A stretch of DNA of 64,000 nucleotides from CAIQPS01 sp963721365 (GCA_963721365.1 CAVRJE010000025.1:26924-90923), one strand, 5' to 3'. Shown: positions 1 to 8,992, numbered from the stretch's first letter. Notes: a model not told the origin generated them from the letters alone. Made by a program: numbers and translations.

Positions 1-471
1 CTTCCCGAGCCGATATTCACGCCCTCCACCAAGGCGCAATCGGGCCACGACGAGAACATCTCGTTCGAGCAGGCGGCGGCGTTGATCGGCGCCGATCTGG
101 CGGCCAAGGTGCGCGACACCAGCCTGGCCCTCTACCGCTTCGCGGCCGAGCATGCGCTGGAACGGGGCATCATCATCGCCGACACCAAGTTCGAGTTCGG
201 GATACTCGACAGCGAAGCGCGGGCGACCGCTCGGGCGAGGGCGAACTCATCCTCATCGACGAGATGCTCACGCCGGACTCCTCCCGCTTCTGGCCGGCCG
301 AGACCTACGAAGCCGGGCCGGGCGCAGGCCAGCTACGACAAGCAGTACGTGCGCGACTACCTGGAAGCCATCGAGTGGAACAAGGAGCCGCCGGCCCCCG
401 TGCTACCCGCCGAGGTGGTCGAGAAGACCCGGGAGAAGTACTGGGAGGCGGTGCGGAGGCTGACGGCCTAG
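1..471 (+). CDS. purC: Phosphoribosylaminoimidazole-succinocarboxamide synthase (SAICAR synthetase), 3' part
   Basis: The gene enters from the left edge in frame 1, so only its C-terminal half is present. It joins CAIR to aspartate with ATP in de novo purine synthesis, in the cytoplasm. Diagnostic motifs are FTPSTKAQSGHDENI at the window edge, DTKFEFG near 181-198, and SYDKQYVRDYLEAIEW near 331-378, all typical of PurC. Between about 222 and 322 the reading frame is wrong: LILIDEMLTPDSSRFWPAETYE is found in frame 3 (written here only as the PurC-conserved DEMLTPDSSRFWP), after which frame 1 resumes. Two compensating single-base indels explain this and are probably sequence errors. The stop is TAG at 469-471. 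Identification is very secure. Confidence 0.95.
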   Translation, partial: LPEPIFTPSTKAQSGHDENISFEQAAALIGADLAAKVRDTSLALYRFAAEHALERGIIIADTKFEFGILDSEARATARARANSSSSTRCSRRTPPASGRPRPTKPGRAQASYDKQYVRDYLEAIEWNKEPPAPVLPAEVVEKTREKYWEAVRRLTA

Positions 472-480
472 AATGCGCGG

Positions 481-630
481 ATGAGCTTCAGGCTGCTGGT
501 GCTGGCCGTGTTTGTGGCCGGCATCCTTGCGGCGGGCTGTACCGCCATTCGCGCGGACGGGGGCGATTCAGGTCGCAGCCTCGGACTTCGCCAGTGCCTT
601 CTCACACACTATGGTTTGTGTCAGATCTGA
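481..630 (+). CDS. Short lipoprotein-like ORF ending inside a palindrome
   Basis: A 49-codon frame starts 9 nt after the purC stop. Its first 20 residues look like a lipoprotein signal peptide: MSFRLLVLAVF, then a lipobox-like ILAAGC. The remaining 29 residues have no recognisable domain, and the stop codon is supplied by the 28-bp palindrome at 612-639. No good ribosome binding site precedes it. It may be a genuine small lipoprotein, the frameshifted start of a longer one, or a remnant cut off when the palindrome arrived. The signal sequence is seen directly; function is unknown. Confidence 0.35.
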   Translation: MSFRLLVLAVFVAGILAAGCTAIRADGGDSGRSLGLRQCLLTHYGLCQI

Positions 631-639
631 CACAAACCA
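612..639. repeat. Perfect 28-bp palindrome, copy 1 of the GTGTCAGATCTGACAC family
   Basis: Both 14-nt halves are exactly complementary around the centre AGA|TCT. The central 16 bp GTGTCAGATCTGACAC is identical to the centre of the element at 10177-10210, but the outer arms differ (TGGTTT here). It lies between the converging purC/lipoprotein ORF and helicase genes, 17 nt after the helicase stop. A bidirectional terminator hairpin without U-tract, a protein-binding palindrome or a small mobile repeat are all possible. Confidence 0.8.
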
Positions 640-656
640 CGGGTACCGCGGGAGGG

Positions 657-1961
657 TCAACCAGGCGTGCCGTCTGTCGCTTTCGCCGCGCGACCTCGCC
701 CGCCTGCGCGCGCCTGCGCCTGCGCTACCGCCTGCCGGCGCGCGCTCCCGTTGTAGACCAGGCGGGGTTTGGCCTTCTTGGCCGTCCGATCCGGATTCGG
801 GATCAAACGCTCCATGTACGCGAAGCCGTCCAGGTCCCGGCAGGGCAGAGGCTCGCCAAGCATCAGCTCGATGTCGCGCAGCTCACCCGCCTGCTCGGCC
901 GCCAGGAAGCTGATGGCCGTACCCGAGGCGCCGGCCCGCGCGGTGCGGCCGATGCGATGGACGTAGTCCTGGGCCTGACCCGGCAGATCGTAGTTGATGA
1001 CGTGGGAGATACGGTCCACGTCTATGCCCCGAGCGACGATGTCGGTGGCTACGAGCACCCGGTAGGTGCCGTTCTTGAAGCCGTCGAGGGCGTGCTGCCG
1101 CTGCGACTGGCTGCGGTTCGAATGGATAGCGGCGCCTTTGATGCGGCTGCGCTCCAGATGGCGGCAGACCCGGTCGGCGCGGTGCTTGGTGCGCGTGAAG
1201 ACGAGGACCCGATCGAGGTTCTCCTCTTCGAGAAGGCGGACGAGAAGGTCGGTCTTCTGGGCTTCGGCCACCGGGTAGATCGCCTGGCTGACCCCTTCGA
1301 CCGTGGTAGCCGCGGGAGCGACTTCCACGCGGATGGGATTGTCCAGGATGGGTCCGGCGATCCGCATCACGTCGTTGGTCAGGGTGGCGGAGAAGAGCAT
1401 GTTCTGCCGTTTCTCGGGCACCAGGCTTATGATCTTGCGGACGTCGGGCCAGAAGCCCATGTCGAGCATCCGGTCGGCCTCGTCGAGGACGAGGATCTCG
1501 ACGTGCGAGAGGTCCAGTTCGCGCCGTTGCTGGAGGTCCAGCAGGCGGCCCGGTGTGGCGACGAGAAGATCGACTCCCCGGCGCAGCTTCCTGAGTTGCG
1601 GGTCGTAGCCCACGCCTCCGTACACGGCCGCGACATGCTGGCCGGTGTACCTCGCGCAAGCGACCGCGACCTCTTCGATCTGGCCGGCCAGCTCGCGGGT
1701 AGGCGTGACGACCAGGGTGCGGATGTAGGTCCGCTGCGGGCCGGTGCGCTGGCCATCGTCGCCGCGGTGGTCGGTCAACTGCAGGGCGGGAAGGATGAAG
1801 GCGGCGGTCTTGCCGGTGCCCGTCTGGGCGCAGCCGAGGACGTCACGGCCGGTCAGGGCGACGGGGATAGCTTGTTCTTGGATGGGGGTCGGTTCGGTGT
1901 AGCCGAGGCTGTTGACAGCCTTCAGAAGGCCTGATTGCAGGCCTAGGTCGGCGAAACTCAT
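657..1961 (-). CDS. DEAD-box ATP-dependent RNA helicase
   Basis: 434-residue DEAD-box helicase that unwinds RNA duplexes with ATP, in the cytoplasm, in ribosome assembly or RNA turnover (RhlE/DeaD-like). All family motifs are visible: Q-motif region (FADLGL, PTPIQ, residues 3-28), Walker A AQTGTGKT (45-52), PTREL (87-91), TPGR (136-139), DEAD (160-163), SAT (191-193), ARGID (310-314) and HRIGRTARAG (335-344). The frame stays open upstream, but the start at 1961 is chosen because MSFADLG matches the family N-terminus and an AAGGAG site lies about 12 nt upstream. The C-terminal tail is short, basic and Ala/Arg-rich. The frame is intact. Confidence 0.95.
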   Translation of the reverse strand: MSFADLGLQSGLLKAVNSLGYTEPTPIQEQAIPVALTGRDVLGCAQTGTGKTAAFILPALQLTDHRGDDGQRTGPQRTYIRTLVVTPTRELAGQIEEVAVACARYTGQHVAAVYGGVGYDPQLRKLRRGVDLLVATPGRLLDLQQRRELDLSHVEILVLDEADRMLDMGFWPDVRKIISLVPEKRQNMLFSATLTNDVMRIAGPILDNPIRVEVAPAATTVEGVSQAIYPVAEAQKTDLLVRLLEEENLDRVLVFTRTKHRADRVCRHLERSRIKGAAIHSNRSQSQRQHALDGFKNGTYRVLVATDIVARGIDVDRISHVINYDLPGQAQDYVHRIGRTARAGASGTAISFLAAEQAGELRDIELMLGEPLPCRDLDGFAYMERLIPNPDRTAKKAKPRLVYNGSARRQAVAQAQARAGGRGRAAKATDGTPG

Positions 1962-2239
1962 ATGTTGTTGGCTCCTTGCCGTGCTCACTCTGGAGGCACC
2001 GCGGTCATAGACGCAGTTGATCCAGTCGAGGTCTTCGCAAAGAGCGCGGGGGACAACCGAGTCTTGTATAAGTGTTGACGCAGTATAGCCTAAAAGTGCC
2101 GGCGCCGCCGCCTGACAGGTGACACTCCAAATCCTGGCCTCCTGACCAGCCTGCAAAACCCCCTTCTGGCTGATTCCCGCGCCCGAGATGCGCGCCAGAA
2201 TGGATTTGGGACGGCAAAGCGCACCAGGAGAGGCCGGTC

Positions 2240-3700
2240 ATGATAAGCGGGTTGGGTGAGATCTTCCGGAATCGCAACTTCCGCCTGCTGTGGACGGGGG
2301 AGGCCGTCTCCCTCCTCGGCGACCAGTTCTACCTCATTGCCCTGCCCTGGCTGGTTCTCAAGCTCACGGGCAACGCCTTCGCCATTGGGACCGTGCTCGC
2401 CCTGGTCGCCATCCCGCGGGCGGTGTTCATGCTCGTCGGCGGAGCGCTCACCGACCGGATGTCGCCTCGCACCATCATGCTGTGCTCCAACGTGGGCCGC
2501 CTGTTCCTGGTGTCGGCGCTCGCCTTTCTGACCCTGACCGGTCAGATCCAGCTCTGGATGCTCTACGCGTTCGCTCTTCTGTTCGGTCTCGCGGACGCCT
2601 TCTTCTTCCCTGCTCAGTCGGCGATGATCCCCCGGCTTCTCGGCACCGACCGGCTCCAGACGGGTAACGCCCTCATCCAGGGGACCGCGCAGCTGTCGGT
2701 CTTTCTCGGACCGGTACTGGCCGGGACGCTCATCGCGTTGCTCGACGGGTACGGAACCGCGGGCTCGGCTGCACCGGGCCTGTATGGGATGGGGATCGCC
2801 TTCATGCTCGACGCCGCCAGCTTCCTCGTCTCGGCGCTGACGCTCTCCCTCATTTCGCTTCCGCCGATCCCGGCGCGAGCGGAGAAAGCCCAGGCAGAGA
2901 CCGCGGGTGCGACGACTGCGCTGGCGGAGCGCGGTCTGTTCTCATCCATCGGCGACGGCCTGGCCCTCGTCTGGCGGGACAAGGCCCTCCGTTACTACTT
3001 CGGGCTCATCGCTCTGGTCAATCTCCTGATGACCGGTCCGATCTCTGTGGGTATCCCGGTCCTCGCCGGTAGCCGGTACACCGGCGGCGCTGCCGCCTTC
3101 GGCATCATCCTGTCGGCCTTCGGCGGCGGCTCGCTGGTGGGCGTGATCCTCGCCGGCGCCCGTCCGCGCCCGTCGGCTCGCCGGTTCCCGATGCTCATGC
3201 TCGGTCTGACGGCGGCCATGGGTATCGGCCTGGCGCTCCTCGGCCTGCTCTCCTCACTTGTGCCTGCCGCGGTGGTGGCCGCTCTGATGGGCCTCGGCCA
3301 GGGGTACGTTGTGATCCAGTTCATCACCTGGCTTCAGCTCCGCACCGAGCCGCACATGCTCGGCCGGATGATGAGCGTGCTCCTCTTCGCTGTCGTCGGG
3401 CTCACTCCCCTGTCGAGCGCTGTGGCCGGCGCGCTCATCCAGTGGAGCCCCTCAGCGGTCATGGTCGGAGCGGGCGCTCTGATGGTGGCCATCATCGGCT
3501 TCGCCGCACTCAGCCCCTCCGTCTGGCGCATGGGTGACGAAACGCCGGCCGCCGGTGGCAAGGTCACCGCGAGTCGGACGTCGGCCGCGGCCGCCGCGGC
3601 CCCGAAGGCCCCCGACGAGGCCTGGGTGGCTGCGCTCCGGCGGGCGACGGCTTCCCGCTCCCGGTTCGACGGTCTCCCCGCCCCCGATATCGCGGCCTGA
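2240..3700 (+). CDS. MFS transporter, drug or macrolide efflux-like (MFS_3 type)
   Basis: 486-residue membrane protein with about 12 hydrophobic helices. The N-terminus (FRNRNFRLLWTGEAVSLLGD) and the following loop GGALTDRMSPR are characteristic of the MFS_3 branch that includes macrolide efflux and EntS-type exporters. It probably exports a small molecule by proton antiport. A GGAGAG site precedes the ATG. The last 60 residues are an Ala/Pro/Arg-rich cytoplasmic tail without similarity I recognise. It stands alone: divergent from the helicase and followed by a strong hairpin at 3724-3759. The substrate cannot be told from sequence. Confidence 0.85.
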   Translation: MISGLGEIFRNRNFRLLWTGEAVSLLGDQFYLIALPWLVLKLTGNAFAIGTVLALVAIPRAVFMLVGGALTDRMSPRTIMLCSNVGRLFLVSALAFLTLTGQIQLWMLYAFALLFGLADAFFFPAQSAMIPRLLGTDRLQTGNALIQGTAQLSVFLGPVLAGTLIALLDGYGTAGSAAPGLYGMGIAFMLDAASFLVSALTLSLISLPPIPARAEKAQAETAGATTALAERGLFSSIGDGLALVWRDKALRYYFGLIALVNLLMTGPISVGIPVLAGSRYTGGAAAFGIILSAFGGGSLVGVILAGARPRPSARRFPMLMLGLTAAMGIGLALLGLLSSLVPAAVVAALMGLGQGYVVIQFITWLQLRTEPHMLGRMMSVLLFAVVGLTPLSSAVAGALIQWSPSAVMVGAGALMVAIIGFAALSPSVWRMGDETPAAGGKVTASRTSAAAAAAPKAPDEAWVAALRRATASRSRFDGLPAPDIAA

Positions 3701-3723
3701 TCGCCGCCGGACCTGACCCCCCA

Positions 3724-3759
3724 GCCCGACCGGGCGGCCACGCCGCCGCCCGGTCGGGC
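3724..3759. terminator. Strong GC hairpin after the MFS gene
   Basis: A perfect 15-bp stem (3724-3738 pairing with 3745-3759) with a 6-nt loop lies 23 nt after the MFS stop. No T-tract follows, so this is an actinobacterial-style hairpin terminator candidate rather than a classic intrinsic terminator. Confidence 0.65.
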
Positions 3760-3875
3760 CCTTGCGCCGCCGCGGGGAGGATTGACTACCCGGGAGCCCC
3801 GACACATACTGGGTGAATAGGCCCGGGGGCCGCTGGGTGTTCGAATGGGGCTCGAATCAGGAAGGGCGACGAGGC

Positions 3876-5347
3876 ATGGTAGCTTGGCGGAGGCTGGCAG
3901 CCGGGGCTGTTGTCATCTTGGCGCTCACCGTCGCCGGCCTGGCGGTCGCGCCTGCACGGCCAGCGAGGCCGATCTTCTGGAGACTCTGAAGACCGCGACA
4001 GACGACTCGGCGCGGCAGGAGGCGGCCGCCCAACTCGCTCAGCTACATTCGATCGCGGCCACCAAGGAGCTCATCGCGTCGGCGGTGACCGGCGGCGCCG
4101 CTGTCGACGGGCTGGGCGCTCTCAGGGACCAGTACATCATTCTGCTCAACGACTCGGTCGCCAAGCAGAGCACTCCCGGCGATACGATGCCGAAGCCGAC
4201 CGTCGACGCCCTCAACAAGGTCATGGATTGTCTCTGGACGATCGGCGACGCCCGGGCGATCGCCGCTATCGGAGATCTGGTGTGCGACCCCGAGCGCCAG
4301 AAGGCCGGGCTCGGAGCGGGCGATGCCGCCCTGTCCCCCGATCTCTCGGCTCTGCAACGGCACGGGCTTGGCTTGCTGAAGCGGGTCAAGGACAACCCGG
4401 CAGCACTCGAGGCGCTCGTTCAGGCCGCCACGCTCCCAGGGGCCATGGAGTCCACCGCGCAGGTCCGCGAGGCCGCGGCCGAAGTGCTCGCGGCCAACCC
4501 CGAGGCCGTGGATCCCCTGATCGAGGCGCGTGACGCGACCGATGACGAAGAAGTGCTCGCGGCGGTCGACAAGCTTCTTGCGAGTATCGGGGACTCGGCG
4601 GTGGCGCCGCTCGTCGCCCTCCTGGGCGCCGAGGCCTGGCCGGAAGATGTGCTCCGCCGGATCGGCGCCGGTGCGGTGTCGCCGCTGGCGGCGAGACTGA
4701 CCGACGAGGACCCGGCCATCCGCTACACCGCCCTGGGGGTCTTGCTGGGGATGGGGATCGACGGAGACACCACGATCGCCGATCGTCTGGCTCGGGCCGA
4801 CACGATCCCCCTGCTCATCGCAGCCCGCCAGGAGGCCGGGTTTGACGGCGAACGCAACGCGGCCCTCGAGTCGATCCTCTCCGCCGTCGGAGAGCCGGCC
4901 ATAGAGCCGGTCATGGCTCTTGTGGGGACGCAGACGTGGGCGCGCGAGGTGTTGGCCGGCATGGGTGCCAAGGCGGTGCCGGTGTTGATGAAAGCCCTCC
5001 AGAATGAGGACCAGGCCGTCAGGTATGGCGCCGCCGACGCCCTCGTTCTGATCCAGAAGGCGAACCCGCAGTTGGTGAGCGAGTTGATGGCCGCGCTGGA
5101 GGCGAGCGACTCCAAGTTCATCGCCACCAATTACCCCTTCTACATAAGGCTCGGCCAAGAGGGCACCGAAGACGCGTTGATCCGCGCCCTGACCAAGGCG
5201 GGTACCAAGGAGATGTGCGTCGACTATCTCAACTGCGGCAACGAGAAGCTCGACGCGGCCGCCCGCACGTGGGCCGCCAAGCATAAATACGAGGTCAACA
5301 CCACCCCGGGCTCCCACGACGGGCCCCAGTGGGGGGAGGGCGCGTAG
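3876..5347 (+). CDS. Secreted HEAT-repeat lipoprotein
   Basis: About 490 residues. Starting at ATG 3876 the protein opens with a signal peptide (MVAWRRLAAGAVVILALTV). A one-base shift near 3950 then leads into ACTASEADLLETL, giving a lipobox ending in Cys. The rest is a solenoid of HEAT/PBS-like helical repeats (units such as SAVAPLVALLGAEAW, AVSPLAARLTDEDPAIRYTA, AIEPVMALVGTQTWAREVL and AVPVLMKALQNEDQAVRYGA) from about residue 40 to the end. It is likely anchored to the outer face of the membrane as a protein-protein scaffold. It converges on the CocE-type gene. The partner is unknown. The frameshift sits in the signal region and is probably a sequencing error. Confidence 0.75.
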
Positions 5348-5369
5348 CACCGAGCGGGCCGGCCGGGCG

Positions 5370-5392
5370 GGCCGCCCAGCTCCCGGGCGGCC
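5370..5392. terminator. Bidirectional hairpin between converging genes
   Basis: GGCCGCCC (5370-5377) pairs perfectly with GGGCGGCC (5385-5392) around a 7-nt loop. It lies between the 3' ends of the HEAT lipoprotein (5347) and the minus-strand CocE gene (5418), so it can terminate both transcripts. Confidence 0.55.
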
Positions 5393-5417
5393 GCGGGCGC
5401 CGCGCCGGCAGCCGCCG

Positions 5418-7271
5418 CTACGCCGTGGGTATCACCGGCAGCACTATATGCGACGGGTGGTCCTTGTCGTGGTACACCGTGTCCCGCCCTACCTTGAGCC
5501 CGTAGTAGTGGCCGCCGAAATCGAAGGCGTTGGAGTCGTAGCAGGCGAGGTCCACCCGCACCCGGTGACCCTTCGGGAACAAGCACGACGTCGCCCAGAC
5601 CTCGATCTCGAACTTGTAGACCTTCCCAGGCTCAAGGGGCTCCGGCTTGTCGTGGCGGTAATAAGGCCGGTAGGGGAGGCTCTTCGCCTCGTCCTTGGTG
5701 GCGGCGTGCGACGCTTTGAGCCAGCCTCGGGTGAGCATGAGCGCCCGCGGCGGCATTCCCGGCACCTGCGCCGCGTCGGGGAACTGGTCGGTAAGGCGCA
5801 CGAAGAAGTCGGTGTCGGTCTGGTCTGACGAGGCCCACAGGTTGAGCACGATGCTGCCGATCACCTCCAGGTCCTCTTCGAGCGGATCGGTGGCGAAGGT
5901 GAGGATCTTGCGGACCGGGTTGGGCACCCCGCTTTCCATGACGGCCGTCCCCAGGCCCGAGAAGTGCGACCAATCGGGGTCTGGATAGTCGTAGCTGGTG
6001 GAGCCGGCCATCACCGTCGCCTTGGTCTCGCCCGCGGCCATCACGTCCTCCGGGGCCCATGCCGTGCGCGGCCGGCCCATCGTCCCTGCCGGCCCGCTCC
6101 CCGGCGCGCCGGGCGCAGGCGCGGGCGGCGCCGGCTCGTATGCGGCCGTCGGCGGCTCCCACGTGAGCAGGCCGTCGTTCAACGACTCCACGCCCCCGCT
6201 CGGTCCCGGCGCCAGGTACAGGTTCTTGTACTGGGTCCGCGGCAGCGGCCAGTCCTTCTCGGGACGGTAGATCTCCCGGTTCCGCACGAACACGGTCACC
6301 GGGTCCTCTTCCATGCAGCCGGTGTCGTTGCCCTTGAGCCAGTGGTCGTACCAGCGCAGATGGAGGAGCTGCATCTCCCGGGAGTTGAAGATGGCCATCT
6401 CGTCGCCCTCGAAATCCCCATGACAGAGGAGCAGCTTCTTGGGCGTGGTCACCGTCTCGTATCCCCGGATGTTCCCGCGCAGGTGTATCCCCACCTTGTG
6501 CAGGATCCCGATGCTGTACACCGGCACCTTGATCTTGGCGAAGTCCGGGTTCCGGACCTTCCAGAAGTCGTCGCACGTGGGGTGGTGCATGACGTTCCAG
6601 GGCAGGTCCCACAGACCGACGTTGTCGGCAGGCCCGTACTTGCCCAGCCGGTAGTTGGCCCTTATCTCCGCCGTCCACCAGTTCGCGGGGAAGCCGAGGG
6701 CCATGATGCCGCCGTGGAACGCCACGTCCCGGTACATGTCGGCGCCGGCGTCGAAGGGGGCTATGCAGGCCAGGTGCGGCGGCTGCATGGCCGCGGTGAA
6801 CCACTGCACCCAGGCCAGGTACGACTCGCCGATCATGCCCACCTTGCCGGTGCACCAGGGCTGCTCCGCGATCCACTCCACCATGTCGTAGTGGTCGTTC
6901 TGCTCCTCCTGGCTGAAGAGCCGGAACTCGCCCTCCACCGACTTGCCCGTCCCCCGGACGTCATGGTGCACGTACACGTAGCCGCGGGAGACGAACCACT
7001 CGATGTCGTTGGTCTCCCGGAAGTGGAACACCGGCCACTGCGGCAGATACTCCAGGTCCTTCTGGTAGCCGCTCGTCGCGTAGAGAGCGGGAAACTCGCC
7101 CGGCGATTCCGGCCGGAACACGTCGCAGGCCACCCGCACCCCGTCGCGCATGGTGACGAACACGTCGCGGTCCACCACCATCTTGTACTGAGGCTTGCTC
7201 AGCCTGTCGGCGGGAAAGCCCTCGGGCAGCATGGTCGACATGATCTCGGGTTTGAGGATCTTCGAGTACAT
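5418..7271 (-). CDS. CocE/NonD family hydrolase (X-Pro dipeptidyl-peptidase S15 type), copy 1
   Basis: Intact 617-residue alpha/beta hydrolase of the CocE/NonD family, which cleaves esters or amides. The N-terminal block VFVTMRDGVRVACDVFRP is the family strand region. DVRGTGKSVEG (about 104-114) precedes the nucleophile elbow GESYLA with Ser150; CocE itself has GVSYLG here. The C-terminal third matches the beta-jelly-roll domain (PepX_C), with VGSIVLNLWASS-like and HRVRVDLACYDSNAFDFGG blocks. No signal peptide is seen, so it is probably cytoplasmic. An AGGAGA site precedes the ATG. It is last in the co-directional run CocE2, URO-D-like, TetR, amidohydrolase, CocE1. Its paralogue lies at 10333-12073. 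The substrate is unknown. Confidence 0.9.
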   Translation of the reverse strand: MYSKILKPEIMSTMLPEGFPADRLSKPQYKMVVDRDVFVTMRDGVRVACDVFRPESPGEFPALYATSGYQKDLEYLPQWPVFHFRETNDIEWFVSRGYVYVHHDVRGTGKSVEGEFRLFSQEEQNDHYDMVEWIAEQPWCTGKVGMIGESYLAWVQWFTAAMQPPHLACIAPFDAGADMYRDVAFHGGIMALGFPANWWTAEIRANYRLGKYGPADNVGLWDLPWNVMHHPTCDDFWKVRNPDFAKIKVPVYSIGILHKVGIHLRGNIRGYETVTTPKKLLLCHGDFEGDEMAIFNSREMQLLHLRWYDHWLKGNDTGCMEEDPVTVFVRNREIYRPEKDWPLPRTQYKNLYLAPGPSGGVESLNDGLLTWEPPTAAYEPAPPAPAPGAPGSGPAGTMGRPRTAWAPEDVMAAGETKATVMAGSTSYDYPDPDWSHFSGLGTAVMESGVPNPVRKILTFATDPLEEDLEVIGSIVLNLWASSDQTDTDFFVRLTDQFPDAAQVPGMPPRALMLTRGWLKASHAATKDEAKSLPYRPYYRHDKPEPLEPGKVYKFEIEVWATSCLFPKGHRVRVDLACYDSNAFDFGGHYYGLKVGRDTVYHDKDHPSHIVLPVIPTA

Positions 7272-7315
7272 CGGCTATCTCCTCGCGTGGTCGGCGGCGC
7301 CGCAGCGCCGCTCGG

Positions 7316-8338
7316 TTACAGGTGGAACCCCAGGCGCTTCGGGTTCTCGTCGTACAGCTTGTGCTCGTCCTCGGGCGTCATGCCCACGGTGCCCAGGAAT
7401 TCGTCGATCTCCGTGGTCGTCTCGAACGGGTAGTCCGTCCCCAGGCAGATGCGGTCCATCCCCAGCGCTTCCTGCGTACAGTGAAAGGCCGCCGCCAGGA
7501 AGTTCCCGCTCGTGGTCACGTACAGGTTCTCGGCGAGATACTCGCTCGGGCGCTTCTTGATGGGGGGCATGGAGCCGGACCCCTTCGGTACGTGGTACTG
7601 CAGGAACGAGCGATCCACCCGCTTGAGCAGAAAGGGGAGGGCTTCGCCGTAGTGGCCAAGAATGATCGTCAACTTCGGAAACGCGTCGAACACCCCGCCC
7701 AGGATGAGCCGCATCATGACGATGGAGGTCTCGATGCCGAACCCAAAGCTGGGCCCGGCCAGGGCCAGGCCGTACTCGGTGAGCTGGCGGATGATCGGAA
7801 AGGTCGGGTGCAGGTAGACCGGCACCCCCAACTCCTCGGCCTTCGCGAGGATGGGCCAGTACCGCTTGTCGTCCAGGTACGAATCCCCGAAGTTCGAATG
7901 GGTGTTCCAGCCCTTGAAGCCCAGTTCCTTGACGCAGCGCTCGAGCTCCCTGACGGCCTCTTCGGGCTCGCGCACCCCCAGGGTGGCGAAGCCCAGGTAG
8001 CGGGTGGGGTGCCGGTCGATGGCCTCGGCCAGCTTGTCGTTCGCGTCCCGGGCTATCGCCGTCGCCACCTTCGGCTCGAGCACCTCGGGAGCGGGAGCGG
8101 TGTGCGACAGGACCGCGACGTCGATCCCTACCGCGTCCAGGGCCGCGATGCGGGCCTCGTCCACGTCGAGGAGGCGGTTTACCAGCGCGTCGCCGAAGGG
8201 CTGCCAGTAGTCGGGACCGTGATAGACGTGCCGCTCCCCGGTCTCCTTGTCGTCCACGAAGCGGGGGTATCCCGGGTTGTTGTAGACGGCGTCGACGTAC
8301 ATCTCGGTGGCGAAGTGGTTCTCCAGATCGATCTTCAT
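7316..8338 (-). CDS. Amidohydrolase-2 family metal enzyme (ACMSD / gamma-resorcylate decarboxylase-like), copy 1
   Basis: 340-residue TIM-barrel enzyme of the amidohydrolase_2 family, whose members decarboxylate aromatic or semialdehyde acids or hydrolyse lactones with a bound metal. Candidate ligands are visible: the N-terminal DLENHF (where resorcylate decarboxylases have EEHFA), YLHPTFP in the middle, ILGHYGEALPF, and the late GTDYPFE aspartate. The start is ATG 8338, which overlaps the TetR stop in an ATGA junction, so the two are translationally coupled. CocE1 follows 44 nt downstream. The copy at 18614 shares long identical blocks (NTHSNFGDSYLDD, RYWPILAKAEEL). Decarboxylase versus hydrolase activity cannot be decided from sequence. 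Confidence 0.88.
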   Translation of the reverse strand: MKIDLENHFATEMYVDAVYNNPGYPRFVDDKETGERHVYHGPDYWQPFGDALVNRLLDVDEARIAALDAVGIDVAVLSHTAPAPEVLEPKVATAIARDANDKLAEAIDRHPTRYLGFATLGVREPEEAVRELERCVKELGFKGWNTHSNFGDSYLDDKRYWPILAKAEELGVPVYLHPTFPIIRQLTEYGLALAGPSFGFGIETSIVMMRLILGGVFDAFPKLTIILGHYGEALPFLLKRVDRSFLQYHVPKGSGSMPPIKKRPSEYLAENLYVTTSGNFLAAAFHCTQEALGMDRICLGTDYPFETTTEIDEFLGTVGMTPEDEHKLYDENPKRLGFHL

Positions 8339-8955
8339 CGAGCGATGCTGGCGAGGATGCGCTCGAGCATCTGCTGCCCCCGGGTGACGTCCACGTACTC
8401 GTCCAGCCCCATGAGATAGGACACGTCCTGGGCCCAATACACGGCCACCAACTCCCAGGCGAGCTGCGCGCTGTCGACGTCCCGCCGCACCAGGCCCTGC
8501 TCCTTTCCCTCCTCAAGGATGGCGGAGATGCTATCGATGGCGGCTCGCTGATGTTCGGCCAGCGGCTCGCGCAGCCCGGACTCCGGCGGGGCGGCGACGA
8601 ACTCGAAGAGCGGGTGGACGAACCCCTCGGAGTCGTCGGCGATGATCCCGGCGTGGTAGCGGCCGATGGCCCGCAACCGCTCCAGCGCGTTCTCGTTCTC
8701 GGCGCTGTGGATGACCTTGAAGACGCGCTCGTACACCAGGTCCATGGCGGCGAGCAGCATCTCCCTGCGGCTGGCGAAATGCCGGTAGAGGGTGGCCTCG
8801 GAGATCCCGGCCGCCGCGGCGATGCGGGAAGTAGTTGTCGACTGCACCCCGTTCTTGGCCACCAGGTCCATGGTGACTTCGACGATCTGCTGCTTGCGCT
8901 CGGCAGCGGTCATGCGCCGGGCTCTCTTGGCGGCGGTGGCTTTCATCGACGCCAT
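8335..8955 (-). CDS. TetR/AcrR family transcriptional regulator, copy 1
   Basis: 206-residue repressor with a TetR helix-turn-helix at about residues 20-65 (VEVTMDLVAKNG, then ISEATLYRHFASRREML) and an all-helical ligand-binding C-terminal domain. The start at 8955 was chosen because the frame further upstream overlaps the 3' end of the next gene and lacks TetR similarity. The gene is coupled to the amidohydrolase by a 4-nt overlap. This suggests that it controls this operon and senses a pathway metabolite. Two overlapping inverted repeats just upstream (8966-8992) are candidate operators for autorepression. No clear Shine-Dalgarno is seen. Confidence 0.9.
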   Translation of the reverse strand: MASMKATAAKRARRMTAAERKQQIVEVTMDLVAKNGVQSTTTSRIAAAAGISEATLYRHFASRREMLLAAMDLVYERVFKVIHSAENENALERLRAIGRYHAGIIADDSEGFVHPLFEFVAAPPESGLREPLAEHQRAAIDSISAILEEGKEQGLVRRDVDSAQLAWELVAVYWAQDVSYLMGLDEYVDVTRGQQMLERILASIAR

Positions 8956-8965
8956 CGTAACGCAT

Positions 8966-8992
8966 TTCGGGCGGCCGAAGTGAGCGGTCACT
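8966..8992. promoter_or_regulatory. Candidate double operator for the TetR-amidohydrolase operon
   Basis: Two 14-bp inverted repeats abut and share base 8979: TTCGG-gcgg-CCGAA (8966-8979) and AGTGA-gcgg-TCACT (8979-8992). Both have 5-bp perfect arms and the same gcgg spacer. They lie 11-37 nt upstream of the TetR start, where autoregulatory TetR operators are commonly placed. Binding is inferred, not shown. Confidence 0.5.

Noticed and set aside
264..1934. Long open frame on the plus strand across the helicase gene
   Set aside because: It is antisense to a fully convincing DEAD-box helicase. Its product has no recognisable motif, and high GC content keeps such shadow frames open.
4043..5350. 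435-codon minus-strand frame over the HEAT lipoprotein
   Set aside because: The plus strand shows regular HEAT repeats and a signal peptide; the minus product is low-complexity without a ribosome binding site.
5964..7433. 489-codon plus-strand frame over CocE copy 1
   Set aside because: Antisense shadow of an intact hydrolase with a clear nucleophile motif.
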